From the NCBI GenBank assembly GCA_001782645.1, contig MFPH01000059.1, positions 1 to 24,840 of the forward strand: a stretch of DNA of 24,840 nucleotides, read 5' to 3'. This document shows positions 4,959 to 12,417 of this stretch, one piece after another. Each line of letters opens with the position of its first letter. Within the stretch, counting starts at the first letter, position 1. A program made the translations under genes and the position numbers. The notes beneath the pieces were generated by a model. It ran no database searches. It was not told the origin of the DNA and saw nothing but the letters and a program-made list of their open reading frames with translations. The stretch comes from Candidatus Levybacteria bacterium RIFCSPLOWO2_12_FULL_37_14 (GTDB taxonomy: Bacteria > Patescibacteriota > Microgenomatia > Levybacterales > UBA12049).

Positions 4959-6350
4959 CTATTTTCCAATAATAATTAGAGCATCTGTGGATGAATCTGG
5001 GGATAGGTCGGAAGAGGTTGATTTAATGGTATATTCTTTTGCGAGATCTTGCTTGAGGAGATTTAGAAAATTACTCTGGTCCGGTTTAACTTTAATCGTT
5101 ACCCCAGTGTAATTATAATTATCCGCGTTTCCGGTTGAGGCAACATTGTAACCGAAATCTTTGAGTATATTTGCTGCTTTTCCCGCGGTACCTTCAACTC
5201 CGCTACCGTTAAGAACAGTAATTGATAGCTTACTTCGATCCAGTCCGGATTTGTCTATTGGAGAAACCAGGCTTAGTCCGTCTTTAATCTTTTTTAGTAA
5301 ATCTTGAGTTTGCAAGCTTTCTTTAGATTTTGTTGGGAATTTATCTTTATTGTCCTGAAGGATTTTTTGCGCAGCCAAGAAAGAATCCCGCGCATAAGTC
5401 TTATTTAATTCTACAAGACCTTGTCCTTCGTCATATTTTTTCTGTGCCTGAGGATAAATTTGAGCAAAAAGAGCTCTGGATTTAGCTTTATTCTGTTCTT
5501 GGATGCCCAAAAAAACACTGGCAATTAATATCACGGCAATTCCTACAGCCGCAATTAAAAAGAGTTTTTTAATAGGTTGAATTTTCAGACTGGATATTTT
5601 TAATTTTGATTTAAACAAATCTAAATATTTGGTAACAGGAGAAACAGAAACCGGAGTTTCCCGATTGTCGATTATTGTTTCTTCGATTACAACCTCTTTT
5701 TCCTGCAATCCTTCATCAAGGTCATCAGGTGCATCCATGGGAGCAGCAGCGGGATTTTGGTATTTGATAACAATTGCCGAAATTTTTCCATTTTCCGCTT
5801 TGTGTATTTTTGGAGCAAGAGATTCTGTAATCTCGGAAGGCTCAATATCATTAAGGCTAGCATTGAGCTCTTCCTCTGTAACAACTTGTGAAAATGCATC
5901 TGTTGTCAAAACTATTAAATCATTCTCTTTAATAAATCCGGAGGAAGAGGCGAGATTTTTTGAACTAGCATTTTCTGAGACTAACGCCAGCCCAAGAGAC
6001 CTTCCTCTTTTGATAAAAACTTTGGAGTTTCCCAGTCCAAATAGGTATAGAATATTATTCACGAAAGTCCCGGCAGCAAAAGAAATGGTTACTCCTTCAG
6101 CTGTATTTTCAAAAACTGTCGCAACAGCCTTTTTAATTGATTCTAAATTTTTATCTTCAATTACAAAAAATTCCTGTTCCAAGCGTTCCAGTAAATCTTT
6201 GCCGAGCATGTTTAAAGATTCTATCTCAGAAGGATCTTTCGTTTTTTCCAAAGATAAAACAGCAAAGAGCTTGCCCGCATTATATGCCTGAGACCATGAG
6301 TTTAAAGTTGGGGTTGCGACTATCTTCGAGAAGGATATATTATTATCCAT
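4959..6350 (-). CDS. PP2C-like phosphatase domain fused to a LytR_C domain, membrane-anchored
   Basis: The 463-residue protein has three parts. Residues about 1-210 resemble a PP2C/SpoIIE-like fold: a GVTISFAAGTFVNNILYLFGLGNSKVFIKRG core and NDLIVLTTDAFSQVVTEEEL, equivalent to the GD.lll.sDGl motif. Several metal-binding aspartates appear to be missing (TTDAFS instead of SDG), so it may be inactive. One hydrophobic helix (LFLIAAVGIAVILIASVFLG, about 263-282) crosses the membrane. The C-terminus from LSITVLNGSGVEGTAGKAA to ALIIIGK is a LytR_C domain, found in cell-wall proteins and presumably extracytoplasmic. It is the last gene of the 8866-4959 operon, 3 nt behind its neighbour. Confidence 0.75.
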   Translation of the reverse strand: MDNNISFSKIVATPTLNSWSQAYNAGKLFAVLSLEKTKDPSEIESLNMLGKDLLERLEQEFFVIEDKNLESIKKAVATVFENTAEGVTISFAAGTFVNNILYLFGLGNSKVFIKRGRSLGLALVSENASSKNLASSSGFIKENDLIVLTTDAFSQVVTEEELNASLNDIEPSEITESLAPKIHKAENGKISAIVIKYQNPAAAPMDAPDDLDEGLQEKEVVIEETIIDNRETPVSVSPVTKYLDLFKSKLKISSLKIQPIKKLFLIAAVGIAVILIASVFLGIQEQNKAKSRALFAQIYPQAQKKYDEGQGLVELNKTYARDSFLAAQKILQDNKDKFPTKSKESLQTQDLLKKIKDGLSLVSPIDKSGLDRSKLSITVLNGSGVEGTAGKAANILKDFGYNVASTGNADNYNYTGVTIKVKPDQSNFLNLLKQDLAKEYTIKSTSSDLSPDSSTDALIIIGK

Positions 6351-6353
6351 TTT

Positions 6354-6581
6354 CTAAAGTATAACAATTGCCAATAAAAAAAGCGAAATTGCAAGGATGA
6401 TATGAATTATTGAAAATGTTCTTAAAATGCCGCTGGCATAAGGAAGATGGAGAATCTGAGTCATAACTTTTACTTGAGTGAAAACAACAAAAGTGAAAAC
6501 TGCATAAAATACGATTACGATCAGAACGACTATCTTGATCCAAAAAATTGGCTGAAGAAAATTAATAAGATTTATGTCCAT
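6354..6581 (-). CDS. Small two-helix membrane protein (possibly DUF5657-like)
   Basis: The 75-residue protein has two hydrophobic helices (WIKIVVLIVIVFYAVFTFVV and IIHIILAISLFLLAIVIL) joined by a short polar loop (QVKVMTQILHLPYASG). It resembles small CPR proteins labelled DUF5657, but I cannot confirm the match. Position is the stronger evidence for a real gene: it lies 3 nt behind the PH-domain gene and 3 nt before the PP2C/LytR_C gene, on the same strand. Confidence 0.6.
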   Translation of the reverse strand: MDINLINFLQPIFWIKIVVLIVIVFYAVFTFVVFTQVKVMTQILHLPYASGILRTFSIIHIILAISLFLLAIVIL

Positions 6582-6584
6582 ATT

Positions 6585-7190
6585 TTATTTCAAATTTAAG
6601 TGACTTTTTCCGGTCAGATCTCCAATTATGTGCGTTGCCTCTCTTGGTTTGGGAACGCTAAGCGCTTCGAAATTTCTTTCATCTCCTGCTGTTTGAATAA
6701 AAAGGTCACCATAATTAAAAAAAGTTGGAATGAATCCTGACTGGGTATAGTTAACGTCTTGAACATGGGTAAGATTGGTAAGCGCAATGTTGTGGATAAC
6801 GATATCGGAATAATCTATATCCACAACACGTTGAGAAGTGACAATAAATACGTTGTAAAACCAACGCAGAAAACTTAAGAATACGTAAGAGAAAATTAAG
6901 AGATAATAGAGTAAGGTAAAAACAACAGTGAAGCGGCCTGCGGCGGGGGTGGAAAGAAAATCCAGTTCAAAGCTTGATAGTAAAATTAGAATTATAAGAG
7001 GTAGCATAATAAGTATGGAAGCTATAAAAATCCATGACAAATTTGTTATCAAATGAGATCTCAGAAATAAAATTATTGACTCATTTTCTTTTTGGGTCTG
7101 AAAGGAAACGTCTTTTGGATAATGACTGAAGGTAGAAAAGGTGTGAGAGTGAGGCTTATTTTGCTTAGGCGCTACGAAAATATCTTTCAT
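6585..7190 (-). CDS. Membrane protein with bacterial PH (YdbT/bPH2-like) domain
   Basis: The 201-residue protein has a soluble N-terminus, two transmembrane helices (about 50-75 and 88-110), then a C-terminal strand-rich domain beginning FIVTSQRVVDIDYSD and continuing LTNLTHVQDVNYTQSG, FFNYGDLFIQTAG. The TSQRV...L.NI..V.....G...FFNYGD pattern is typical of bPH2/YdbT-type PH domains at the membrane. The function is unknown. The STPAAGR segment is encoded by a GC-rich patch (about 6927-6952) that may be a small inserted repeat. Its ATG overlaps the SpoIID gene stop by 4 nt. Confidence 0.75.
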   Translation of the reverse strand: MKDIFVAPKQNKPHSHTFSTFSHYPKDVSFQTQKENESIILFLRSHLITNLSWIFIASILIMLPLIILILLSSFELDFLSTPAAGRFTVVFTLLYYLLIFSYVFLSFLRWFYNVFIVTSQRVVDIDYSDIVIHNIALTNLTHVQDVNYTQSGFIPTFFNYGDLFIQTAGDERNFEALSVPKPREATHIIGDLTGKSHLNLK

Positions 7191-8866
7191 TTTCTCTCTA
7201 CATTATACAAGGGTCCGACAATTTGTATATTAGCAGGTGCCCGTAAATTAAAATAGGTCTTAAAATCCGATCCGCCAAAGCTTACCGATCCGGCATCTCC
7301 ATTAATATTTACAGAATTGGTCTGACCGAAACCAAAATCAACACCTACGGAGATTCCGGAGATATTATTAAATGGCGTTCCTCCTCGGCTTGATAATTCT
7401 TGCCTGACTTTTCCTGCATCCCAAGTATCCGTGCCTGCAGGATTTGGTTTATCGGTCTGATAAAGATGTTCTTTTGTTCCGGAATCCTTCTGGATTAGCA
7501 ATAAAACATTTATTATATCTGCCATTTCTTCGGGTTTAAGCCAGGCTGTTTTGCCATAATCAGATCTTGAGCCCCAATCGCAATAAAACCAGGGTGAATC
7601 TTTATCATAGGCGTTATTTTGCAGATCAGAAAAACTTGCAATATTTGAGCCGGTATCCACAACTTTTTTTGTATAAGAAGTTCCGGACCATCCGTGTAAA
7701 TCTCCTGTGTTGAATGCATATCCTCCATGAGTTGAGGAAAAAAATGCTTTAATAGGTTGTCCGCCTTGTACCATAACCTGTCCCGCAGTTGCATTAACTG
7801 CCTGATCCCAATTTCCTCCTTTTGGATCAGGTTTAAACACTTGACATTGCTGAGTTGTACAAATTGAGCCCTGTCCATTATTTGTATAAGCCAAAACATA
7901 AGACCTTACGGCAATTGCTTGGGCTTTTAGAGCGGCAGAATCATTATCTGTCCAATTGTCCGGCACTTCATACACTCGTTTTACATAATCTTCCAGAGAA
8001 TAAGAGCCATAACCATCAACATTTATTGTTGCATTTTTATTTTCTATGGAATCAAAGTTATAATATGCATGAAGAATAGTATCGTAGCTTTGTCCTGCTT
8101 TTGCTCTTCCCCAAGCCCCATATTGATTTAAGCCAACTCTGTTAGGAACGCCATAAGTAAAAAGTCCAAATCCTCCTCCAAATCCCGGGTCTTTTCCATT
8201 GGTTAAATCACTCGAACATCCGCCGCCACTGAGAGCATAAAGAGGAATATTAAGACTTGCCAATCTCTCGTTTAATATTTGTTGCTGTCTGGCTGATAGA
8301 GTCGCGATTTTACCCGTTAGACTTGCTTGATATGTTTTTGCCTCAGAGACGACTTTGTCCAGCGAAATTTTGATAGCGTCTAACTTAATTTCTTCGCTTT
8401 CTAAATTTCTTTTTTTCTCTTCAAGATCGGTAATGGAAAGAGCAATATTGGTAATGATTACTTTATCCTGATCTGCTTTCGCTTTTTGGTAGGCAAGATT
8501 TTGTATTATTTCACTTGCTTGCGAGCTGGAAAGAAAATAGGAAAGCCAATTGTTATTATAGCCTTCAATATAATTCTTAGCCACTGTTTTGTCAAAAATT
8601 ATTTTTTTAGCTGTAAGATTTTTGTATCCGTTATTTATTTCCTGCTTCTTTCTAATCAGGTCAGTTTCTATGAAGGCAACTCGTTCTTTGATATTATTAA
8701 GCTGAGATTCTAGAGGAGCGGTTGCTGCTTTGGATTGATTGTATGCAGCCTTTAAGTCCTGCAATTGCTTATTGATGTCATCCAGTTCGTCTCCATAAGC
8801 GTTACCAGCGTAAGATAAAATAAAAACAGCAAGAATGAGAAGTGTAAATAGTAATTTTTTCTTCAT
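7187..8866 (-). CDS. SpoIID/LytB domain cell-wall protein with N-terminal coiled coil
   Basis: I start at ATG 8866, which gives a signal peptide (MKKKLLFTLLILAVFILSYAGNAYG); an earlier in-frame ATG at 8962 lies before the promoter. Residues about 25-215 form a long coiled coil, like the regulatory part of PcsB/CwlO-type hydrolases. The SpoIID/LytB region follows: GLNQYGAWGRAKAGQSYDTIL, YSLEDYVKRVYEVPDNW, ALKAQAIAVRSYVLA and AFFSSTHGGYAFNT. SpoIID is a lytic transglycosylase acting on peptidoglycan, and the glutamate in the YEVP segment matches its conserved acid. It is about 559 residues and the first gene of the envelope operon. Confidence 0.85.
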   Translation of the reverse strand: MKKKLLFTLLILAVFILSYAGNAYGDELDDINKQLQDLKAAYNQSKAATAPLESQLNNIKERVAFIETDLIRKKQEINNGYKNLTAKKIIFDKTVAKNYIEGYNNNWLSYFLSSSQASEIIQNLAYQKAKADQDKVIITNIALSITDLEEKKRNLESEEIKLDAIKISLDKVVSEAKTYQASLTGKIATLSARQQQILNERLASLNIPLYALSGGGCSSDLTNGKDPGFGGGFGLFTYGVPNRVGLNQYGAWGRAKAGQSYDTILHAYYNFDSIENKNATINVDGYGSYSLEDYVKRVYEVPDNWTDNDSAALKAQAIAVRSYVLAYTNNGQGSICTTQQCQVFKPDPKGGNWDQAVNATAGQVMVQGGQPIKAFFSSTHGGYAFNTGDLHGWSGTSYTKKVVDTGSNIASFSDLQNNAYDKDSPWFYCDWGSRSDYGKTAWLKPEEMADIINVLLLIQKDSGTKEHLYQTDKPNPAGTDTWDAGKVRQELSSRGGTPFNNISGISVGVDFGFGQTNSVNINGDAGSVSFGGSDFKTYFNLRAPANIQIVGPLYNVERK

Positions 8867-8878
8867 GGCAGCGCTACC

Positions 8879-8887
8879 ATTATAACA
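8879..8887 (-). promoter_or_regulatory. Extended -10 promoter of the envelope operon
   Basis: Minus-strand TGTTATAAT, 12 nt before ATG 8866. It lies back to back with the promoter of the LytR_C gene at 8927. Confidence 0.6.
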
Positions 8888-8891
8888 AATG

Positions 8892-8920
8892 TTGCAAAAC
8901 GAGGAGAAGATTGATATAAT
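8892..8920 (+). promoter_or_regulatory. Promoter of the second LytR_C gene
   Basis: TTGCAA (8892-8897), a 17-bp spacer and TATAAT (8915-8920). The start codon follows after exactly six bases, predicting a leaderless mRNA. Confidence 0.8.
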
Positions 8921-8926
8921 CGGGGC

Positions 8927-9514
8927 ATGGAAGACAGTTCGTTTCAATCGCCTATCAACCAATTTAATTATTCTACGGAAACTCCAAAAAAACCAAAGAA
9001 ATTTATTTATATTGTTATTTTTTTAATTATTTTAATTGGTTTTTTCCTAACTAAAAATTTATTTTTCGGATCTGATAAACAAAAGGAAGCAGCTGTTGCA
9101 ACTCCAACCCCAACCGAATTTCAGTTCCCAACCGACACTCCGGCATTAAGTCCGACAACAGCGCCCGCATCAAGTCCGACTGTTTCTCCAACCGCCAAAT
9201 CGGTAAATCCGGTTGATCAGTCAACGGGATTGGACAGAAGTATGCTTTCGGTTGAAGTCCAGAATGGCAGCGGAGTGACTGGGGCCGCAGCCAAAGCAGC
9301 AGATGTTCTTACGGGTTTTGGATATAAAATTGCGTCAAAGGGTAATGCCGGTAACGAGAATTATGAAAACGCAACTATTCAGGTAAAAAGCACAAAAAGC
9401 AATTTTCTGGCGCTTCTGAAAAAAGATTTGGGATTTAGCTACACGGTGGGGAGTACATCGGCAGATTTATCTTCAGATTCCACAGCCGACGCACTGGTGA
9501 TAATCGGTAAGTAG
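8927..9514 (+). CDS. Membrane-anchored LytR_C domain protein
   Basis: The 195-residue protein has a short cytoplasmic N-terminus, one transmembrane helix (IYIVIFLIILIGFFLTKNLF), a Pro/Thr/Ser-rich linker (about 60-105), and a C-terminal LytR_C domain from LSVEVQNGSGVTGAAAKAA to ADALVIIGK. The domain closely resembles the C-terminus of the protein at 4959-6350, down to the shared IIGK-stop end, so the two are paralogous there. LytR_C is often found C-terminal to LytR-CpsA-Psr enzymes; here there is no catalytic domain. It is divergent from the SpoIID operon and presumably works at the cell envelope. Confidence 0.8.
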   Translation: MEDSSFQSPINQFNYSTETPKKPKKFIYIVIFLIILIGFFLTKNLFFGSDKQKEAAVATPTPTEFQFPTDTPALSPTTAPASSPTVSPTAKSVNPVDQSTGLDRSMLSVEVQNGSGVTGAAAKAADVLTGFGYKIASKGNAGNENYENATIQVKSTKSNFLALLKKDLGFSYTVGSTSADLSSDSTADALVIIGK

Positions 9515-9515
9515 C

Positions 9516-9601
9516 GAATCATGAATCAAGAATCATGAATCATGAATAAGCCAATTCCTAGGTCCCCTTGATTCTTTATTCATAATTCATTATTCTCTTT
9601 T
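9516..9601. repeat. GAATCAT iterated inverted repeat; possible terminator, overlaps the rpe promoter
   Basis: Four and a half 7-mers (GAATCAT/GAATCAA) at 9516-9547 are followed after about 20 nt by an inverted set at 9568-9596 (TTGATTCTTTATTCATAATT...). Together they can form a long imperfect hairpin ending in CTTTTT. The right arm also contains the rpe -35 and -10, so one element could end the LytR_C transcript and start rpe. Confidence 0.6.
9568..9596 (+). promoter_or_regulatory. Promoter of rpe
   Basis: TTGATT (9568-9573), a 17-bp spacer and TATTCT (9591-9596), with six bases to ATG 9603. Confidence 0.55.
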
Positions 9602-9602
9602 T

Positions 9603-10235
9603 ATGTATGAAATAATTCCGGGGATTTTGGAAAACGAATGGAATAAAATTGAAAGAAAAATAGAAATCGTTAAGCCTTTTGCGAAGTCAATTCATATTGA
9701 CATTATTGACGGAAAGTTTGTTCCCGATACTACTTTTTTAGACCCAGTCCCATTTGTTAGATACAGTCAGAAGCTTTTTTTAGAACTGCACATGATGGTG
9801 GAAAACCCAATTCAATATTTGGAGCTTTATGCTAAAGCAGGTTTCAGAAGATTTATCGGACATATTGAGCAAATGCCGGATCAAACAGAATTTGTGGCAA
9901 AAGCAAAAGAATTTGGAGAAGTTGGACTGGCAATTGATGGACCAACGCCATTGGAAAATATTGAAGTTCCTTTTTCTGATTTGGACTCCATCTTAATAAT
10001 GACAATAAAAGCAGGAATGTCAGGGCAAGAATTTAATCCGGAGTATTTAAAAAAAATTGAGATTCAACGCTTCGCTCAGAATGACATTAGAATAGAAGTT
10101 GACGGAGGAATAAATGACCAAACAATTCGTCTGGCAAAAGCTGCCGGCGCAAACCGTTTTATCGCCAATAGTTTTTTGTTTAGCTCGCAAAATCCCCAAG
10201 AGCGATTTAATTTGCTTACTTCGAAAATAAAATAA
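9603..10235 (+). CDS. rpe: Ribulose-phosphate 3-epimerase family protein
   Basis: The (beta/alpha)8-barrel enzyme family interconverts ribulose 5-phosphate and xylulose 5-phosphate in the pentose phosphate pathway. Seen motifs are HIDIIDGKFVPDTTF (metal and catalytic Asp), ELHMMVENPIQYLELYAKAG, GLAIDGPTPLENI, LIMTIKAGMSGQEF and IEVDGGINDQTI (second catalytic Asp). IKAGMSGQEF replaces the usual VNPGFGGQ phosphate loop, so it is a diverged member and related epimerases cannot be excluded. The 210-residue length is normal. The IQRFAQND insert before the last motif comes from CGCTTCGCTCAGAATGACA, which looks like a small repeat. The start codon is six bases behind the -10. Confidence 0.82.
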   Translation: MYEIIPGILENEWNKIERKIEIVKPFAKSIHIDIIDGKFVPDTTFLDPVPFVRYSQKLFLELHMMVENPIQYLELYAKAGFRRFIGHIEQMPDQTEFVAKAKEFGEVGLAIDGPTPLENIEVPFSDLDSILIMTIKAGMSGQEFNPEYLKKIEIQRFAQNDIRIEVDGGINDQTIRLAKAAGANRFIANSFLFSSQNPQERFNLLTSKIK

Positions 10236-10242
10236 TTCAATA

Positions 10243-10271
10243 TTGACAAGGTGCCCCTCTTGTTGTATAAT
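10243..10271 (+). promoter_or_regulatory. brnTA promoter
   Basis: TTGACA (10243-10248), a 17-bp spacer and TATAAT (10266-10271), a perfect consensus. The ATG is 11 nt behind the -10, so the leader is about 5 nt. Confidence 0.85.
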
Positions 10272-10282
10272 GCAGTATATAC

Positions 10283-10576
10283 ATGATTATCGATAAGGTT
10301 GTTGCGGAATTTGAATGGGATGAGGGCAATAAGGACAAACCGAAAAAACATGGGGTTACGATTGGGGAAGCGGAAGAGGCTTTCTTTGACGATAACAAAG
10401 TAGTTTTTAGCGACTGGATACATTCAGCGAAAGAAAAAAGATTTACCTTATTGGGCAAAACACGAAGGGAGAGATTGCTCAATATTATATATACTATTCG
10501 GAGGAAAAAAATTAGAATTATTACAGCAAGAGACATTAACGGGAAGGAGGTGCAATTATATGAAAAAGCAGCTTAA
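10283..10576 (+). CDS. brnT: BrnT family toxin
   Basis: The 97-residue protein carries the BrnT (DUF497) pattern: FEWDEGNKDKPKKHGVTIGEAEEAFFD at the N-terminus, an HS..E.R segment (IHSAKEKRFTLLGKT), LLNIIYTIR and IRIITARDINGKE. BrnT is a RelE-fold ribonuclease toxin. The start is supported by the promoter spacing. The antitoxin gene overlaps its 3' end by 17 nt; the toxin-first order is normal for brnTA. Confidence 0.92.
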   Translation: MIIDKVVAEFEWDEGNKDKPKKHGVTIGEAEEAFFDDNKVVFSDWIHSAKEKRFTLLGKTRRERLLNIIYTIRRKKIRIITARDINGKEVQLYEKAA

Positions 10577-10826
10577 AATTCCAAAATTCAAGAATGAGGA
10601 TCAGGAGGCAGATTTTTGGGCAAATCTAGATCTCTCGGAGTATTTGGAGCCCTCAGATTTTGAACGGGTTAGTTTTCCTGATCTTAAGCCCACCTCCCGC
10701 TCTATTTCAATTAGGATTCCGGAATATCTGATCAATAGAGTTAAGGAAAAGGCAAACGAAATCAATATTCCTTACCAATCGCTGATAAAGCAGTATATTA
10801 AGAAAGGTGTTTTTTCCGTAAACTAA
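10560..10826 (+). CDS. brnA: BrnA/CopG family antitoxin
   Basis: This 88-residue protein has the BrnA pattern: KIPKFKNEDQEADFWANLDLSEYL at the N-terminus (toxin-binding part), then SRSISIRIPEYLINRVKEKANEINIPYQSLIKQYIKKG, a C-terminal ribbon-helix-helix DNA-binding domain. The strong ribosome-binding site AAGGAGGTG lies inside the end of brnT, so translation is coupled. It presumably represses the 10243-10271 promoter. Confidence 0.9.
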   Translation: MKKQLKIPKFKNEDQEADFWANLDLSEYLEPSDFERVSFPDLKPTSRSISIRIPEYLINRVKEKANEINIPYQSLIKQYIKKGVFSVN

Positions 10827-10881
10827 AGGTTCAAATTGAACTTGACAGAAAAGGGAAAAAAGTGAGAAAGTAAATTAGGAG

Positions 10882-11003
10882 CCCGCCTAAGCTTACTTTG
10901 CGACTTTTCAGTTCTGTTCGAACACGTCGCAAAGAGCGCTTGAGCGGCGGGTCTAAGAAGTTCTAATTCCTCTCGCCAGTTTGGCGAATCGGAAAGAACT
11001 TCT
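10882..11003 (+). other. Two-hairpin structured RNA candidate (leader or small RNA)
   Basis: Hairpin 1 (10882-10951) has stacked stems CCCGCC/GGCGGG, AAGC/GCTT and CTTTGCGAC/GTCGCAAAG around a 21-nt loop. Hairpin 2 (10956-11003) has AGAAGTTCT/AGAACTTCT, TTCC/GGAA and TCGCCA/TGGCGA around GTT. The region has no credible reading frame and is much more GC-rich than its surroundings. It ends a few bases before the ribosome-binding site of the next gene. I do not recognise a known riboswitch, RNase P, SRP or 6S signature. Confidence 0.55.
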
Positions 11004-11023
11004 AAGAAAGCGGGGTGAGAAAA

Positions 11024-11224
11024 ATGGCGGATGAAAAAATGAACGGAAAATGCTGCTCAGGTCACGCAGGCAAAAAATATATGCTTTTTGGAACTCTGAG
11101 CATAGTTTATGGAATCATAAATTATTTAACAGCTGTAATGGGCTGGCAGGCATATATGGCTTGGATAACAGGTGGAATTATTCTTCTTTTAATTGCCTGG
11201 GCAAAAAATTCAATGAAAAGCTAG
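11024..11224 (+). CDS. Small two-helix membrane protein with Cys-Cys N-terminus
   Basis: From ATG 11024 the protein is 66 residues. It has a polar start (MADEKMNGKCCSGHAGKK), then two hydrophobic helices (YMLFGTLSIVYGIINYLTAV and YMAWITGGIILLLIAWA) and a short basic end. CCSGH could bind metal, but that is speculation. ATG 11024 is preferred over GTG 11015 because the GTG is part of GGGGTGA, which serves as ribosome-binding site 6 nt upstream. It lies behind the structured RNA region. A hairpin (AGTTCTGC/GCAGAATT, 11223-11241) follows the stop. I do not recognise the family. Confidence 0.65.
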   Translation: MADEKMNGKCCSGHAGKKYMLFGTLSIVYGIINYLTAVMGWQAYMAWITGGIILLLIAWAKNSMKS

Positions 11225-11253
11225 TTCTGCAGAGCAGAATTGACGTTTAATCC

Positions 11254-11360
11254 TTAGCGGCTAGCTTGTAATTGAGGTGTAGGAGTGGGTACGAAAGTGC
11301 AATTAACTGAATTTTCTGTGCCTTTGATAAAGTATTCTTTTCTGCCAATGCAGTCTTTTT
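11254..11360 (-). pseudogene. Detached 3' end of a penicillin-binding protein gene
   Basis: On the minus strand this reads KDCIGRKEYFIKGTEN, SVNCTFVPTPTP, then QLQASR and a stop. The intact PBP at 13031-15196 ends KDCIGRKEYFIKGTEN, SANCTFVPTPTP, MP and a stop. Bases 11312-11360 are identical to 13077-13125 (49 bp). In the following 14 codons nine changes are synonymous and one is not (Ala to Val). There is no start codon and nothing upstream that continues the gene. Thermonuclease and TA genes (11429-12995) lie between the two gene ends. Confidence 0.9.
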
Positions 11361-11428
11361 AAAAAGAGATATAATTATTTTATTGCATGCTAATTGCTTA
11401 TAGGTTACGGTAAAGATAATTCCAACAG

Positions 11429-12370
11429 ATGAAAAAAATTAAGACATTGTTAAGATGGGTTCTTAGCATTTTTAGTTTGTTCGGTGTATTAACTTATGCT
11501 CCCACAAGTATTCCCGCTTCTATCGTTTGGTTTTTGCTCGCAGCTTTATTAATTCCTCCTGTTGAGACGTTTGTAACAAGTCAGCTTCAAATAAAAATTC
11601 CGGTGAAAGCTAAAGTTATTTTGGGCGTAATTTTATTTCTAATAGCGGTAATAATTGCTCCTAAGAGTCAGTCAGTAGAGCAAACAAAAAAATCCGAATC
11701 AAAACTTCAGGGGCAAGTTGCTGTGGTAGCAACTTCGTCTCCCACACCAGCAATGCAATCAAATCTCTATAAAGTATCATCTGTTATTGATGGAGATACA
11801 ATTCAGGTTATTATTGGCAGTAAAAAAGAAATGTTAAGGTTAATTGGCATAGATACGCCAGAAACCGTTGACCCAAGAAAACCAGTTCAATGTTTTGGTA
11901 AAGAAGCATCTGCAAAAGCTAAATCGTTGCTTTATGGTAAATCCGTAAGGCTTGAGTCAGATCCAACGCAAGGAGAGAGAGATAAATATCAAAGACTCCT
12001 TCGGTACGTGTTTTTAGAAGATGGAACTAATTTTAATATGCTAATGATCAGTGAGGGATATGCGCATGAGTATACTTACAATGTGCCCTACAGATATCAA
12101 TTAGAGTTTAAACAGGCGCAAAAAGAAGCAGAGGGGAATAAGAGGGGTTTATGGGCAGATGAGACTTGTCTTACAAGTGCTCCGCAACCGTCAGCGCAAG
12201 CCAGCGTGATAGTTAGTCCCGCTACAGTTGGTGGATTTATTTGTGCAGGCAAAACTACATGTGGGCAGATGGTTTCCTGTGCGGAAGCTCAATTTTACCT
12301 CAATTCTTGCGGTGTATCCCGTTTGGATGGAGATAAGGATGGCGTGCCCTGTGAAAGCCTCTGTAATTAA
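11429..12370 (+). CDS. Membrane-anchored thermonuclease with C-terminal Excalibur domain
   Basis: The 313-residue protein starts with two or three hydrophobic segments (about 8-50 and 60-80), then a Ser/Thr/Pro linker. A staphylococcal-nuclease domain follows (about 112-250): VSSVIDGDTIQV, MLRLIGIDTPET with the catalytic Arg and Asp/Thr/Glu set, GERDKYQRLLRYVFLEDG with the second catalytic Arg, and GYAHEY. The C-terminus (FICAGKTTCGQM ... LDGDKDGVPCESLCN) is an Excalibur calcium-binding domain with a DGDKDGVPCE loop. Such proteins are expected to be calcium-dependent nucleases facing outward, possibly for DNA degradation or nucleotide scavenging. It is on the opposite strand to the PBP and inside the PBP-end-flanked segment. 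The promoter is weak (GATAAT 11415-11420). Confidence 0.88.
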   Translation: MKKIKTLLRWVLSIFSLFGVLTYAPTSIPASIVWFLLAALLIPPVETFVTSQLQIKIPVKAKVILGVILFLIAVIIAPKSQSVEQTKKSESKLQGQVAVVATSSPTPAMQSNLYKVSSVIDGDTIQVIIGSKKEMLRLIGIDTPETVDPRKPVQCFGKEASAKAKSLLYGKSVRLESDPTQGERDKYQRLLRYVFLEDGTNFNMLMISEGYAHEYTYNVPYRYQLEFKQAQKEAEGNKRGLWADETCLTSAPQPSAQASVIVSPATVGGFICAGKTTCGQMVSCAEAQFYLNSCGVSRLDGDKDGVPCESLCN

Positions 12371-12383
12371 CACATTTCGCGTA

Positions 12384-12411
12384 TTGACAAAGTACATACA
12401 AAGATTATAAT
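12384..12411 (+). promoter_or_regulatory. Promoter of the BrnT-like/CopG pair
   Basis: TTGACA (12384-12389), a 16-bp spacer and TATAAT (12406-12411), a full consensus. An ATG touches the -10 box directly; the GTG at 12418 is at the expected transcript start. Confidence 0.85.
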
Positions 12412-12417
12412 ATGTCT

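Noticed and set aside
9516..9547. CRISPR-like short regular repeats
   Set aside because: The 7-mers are contiguous, without spacers, and no cas genes are in the window.
10071..10095. Small repeat insertion in rpe (CGCTTCGCTCAGAATGACA)
   Set aside because: It looks like a common dispersed word, but there is only one copy here, so no claim is made beyond the gene note.
10842..10876. Promoter for the structured RNA (TTGACA plus TAAATT)
   Set aside because: The spacing is about 23 bp, too long for a normal promoter; kept only as a remark.
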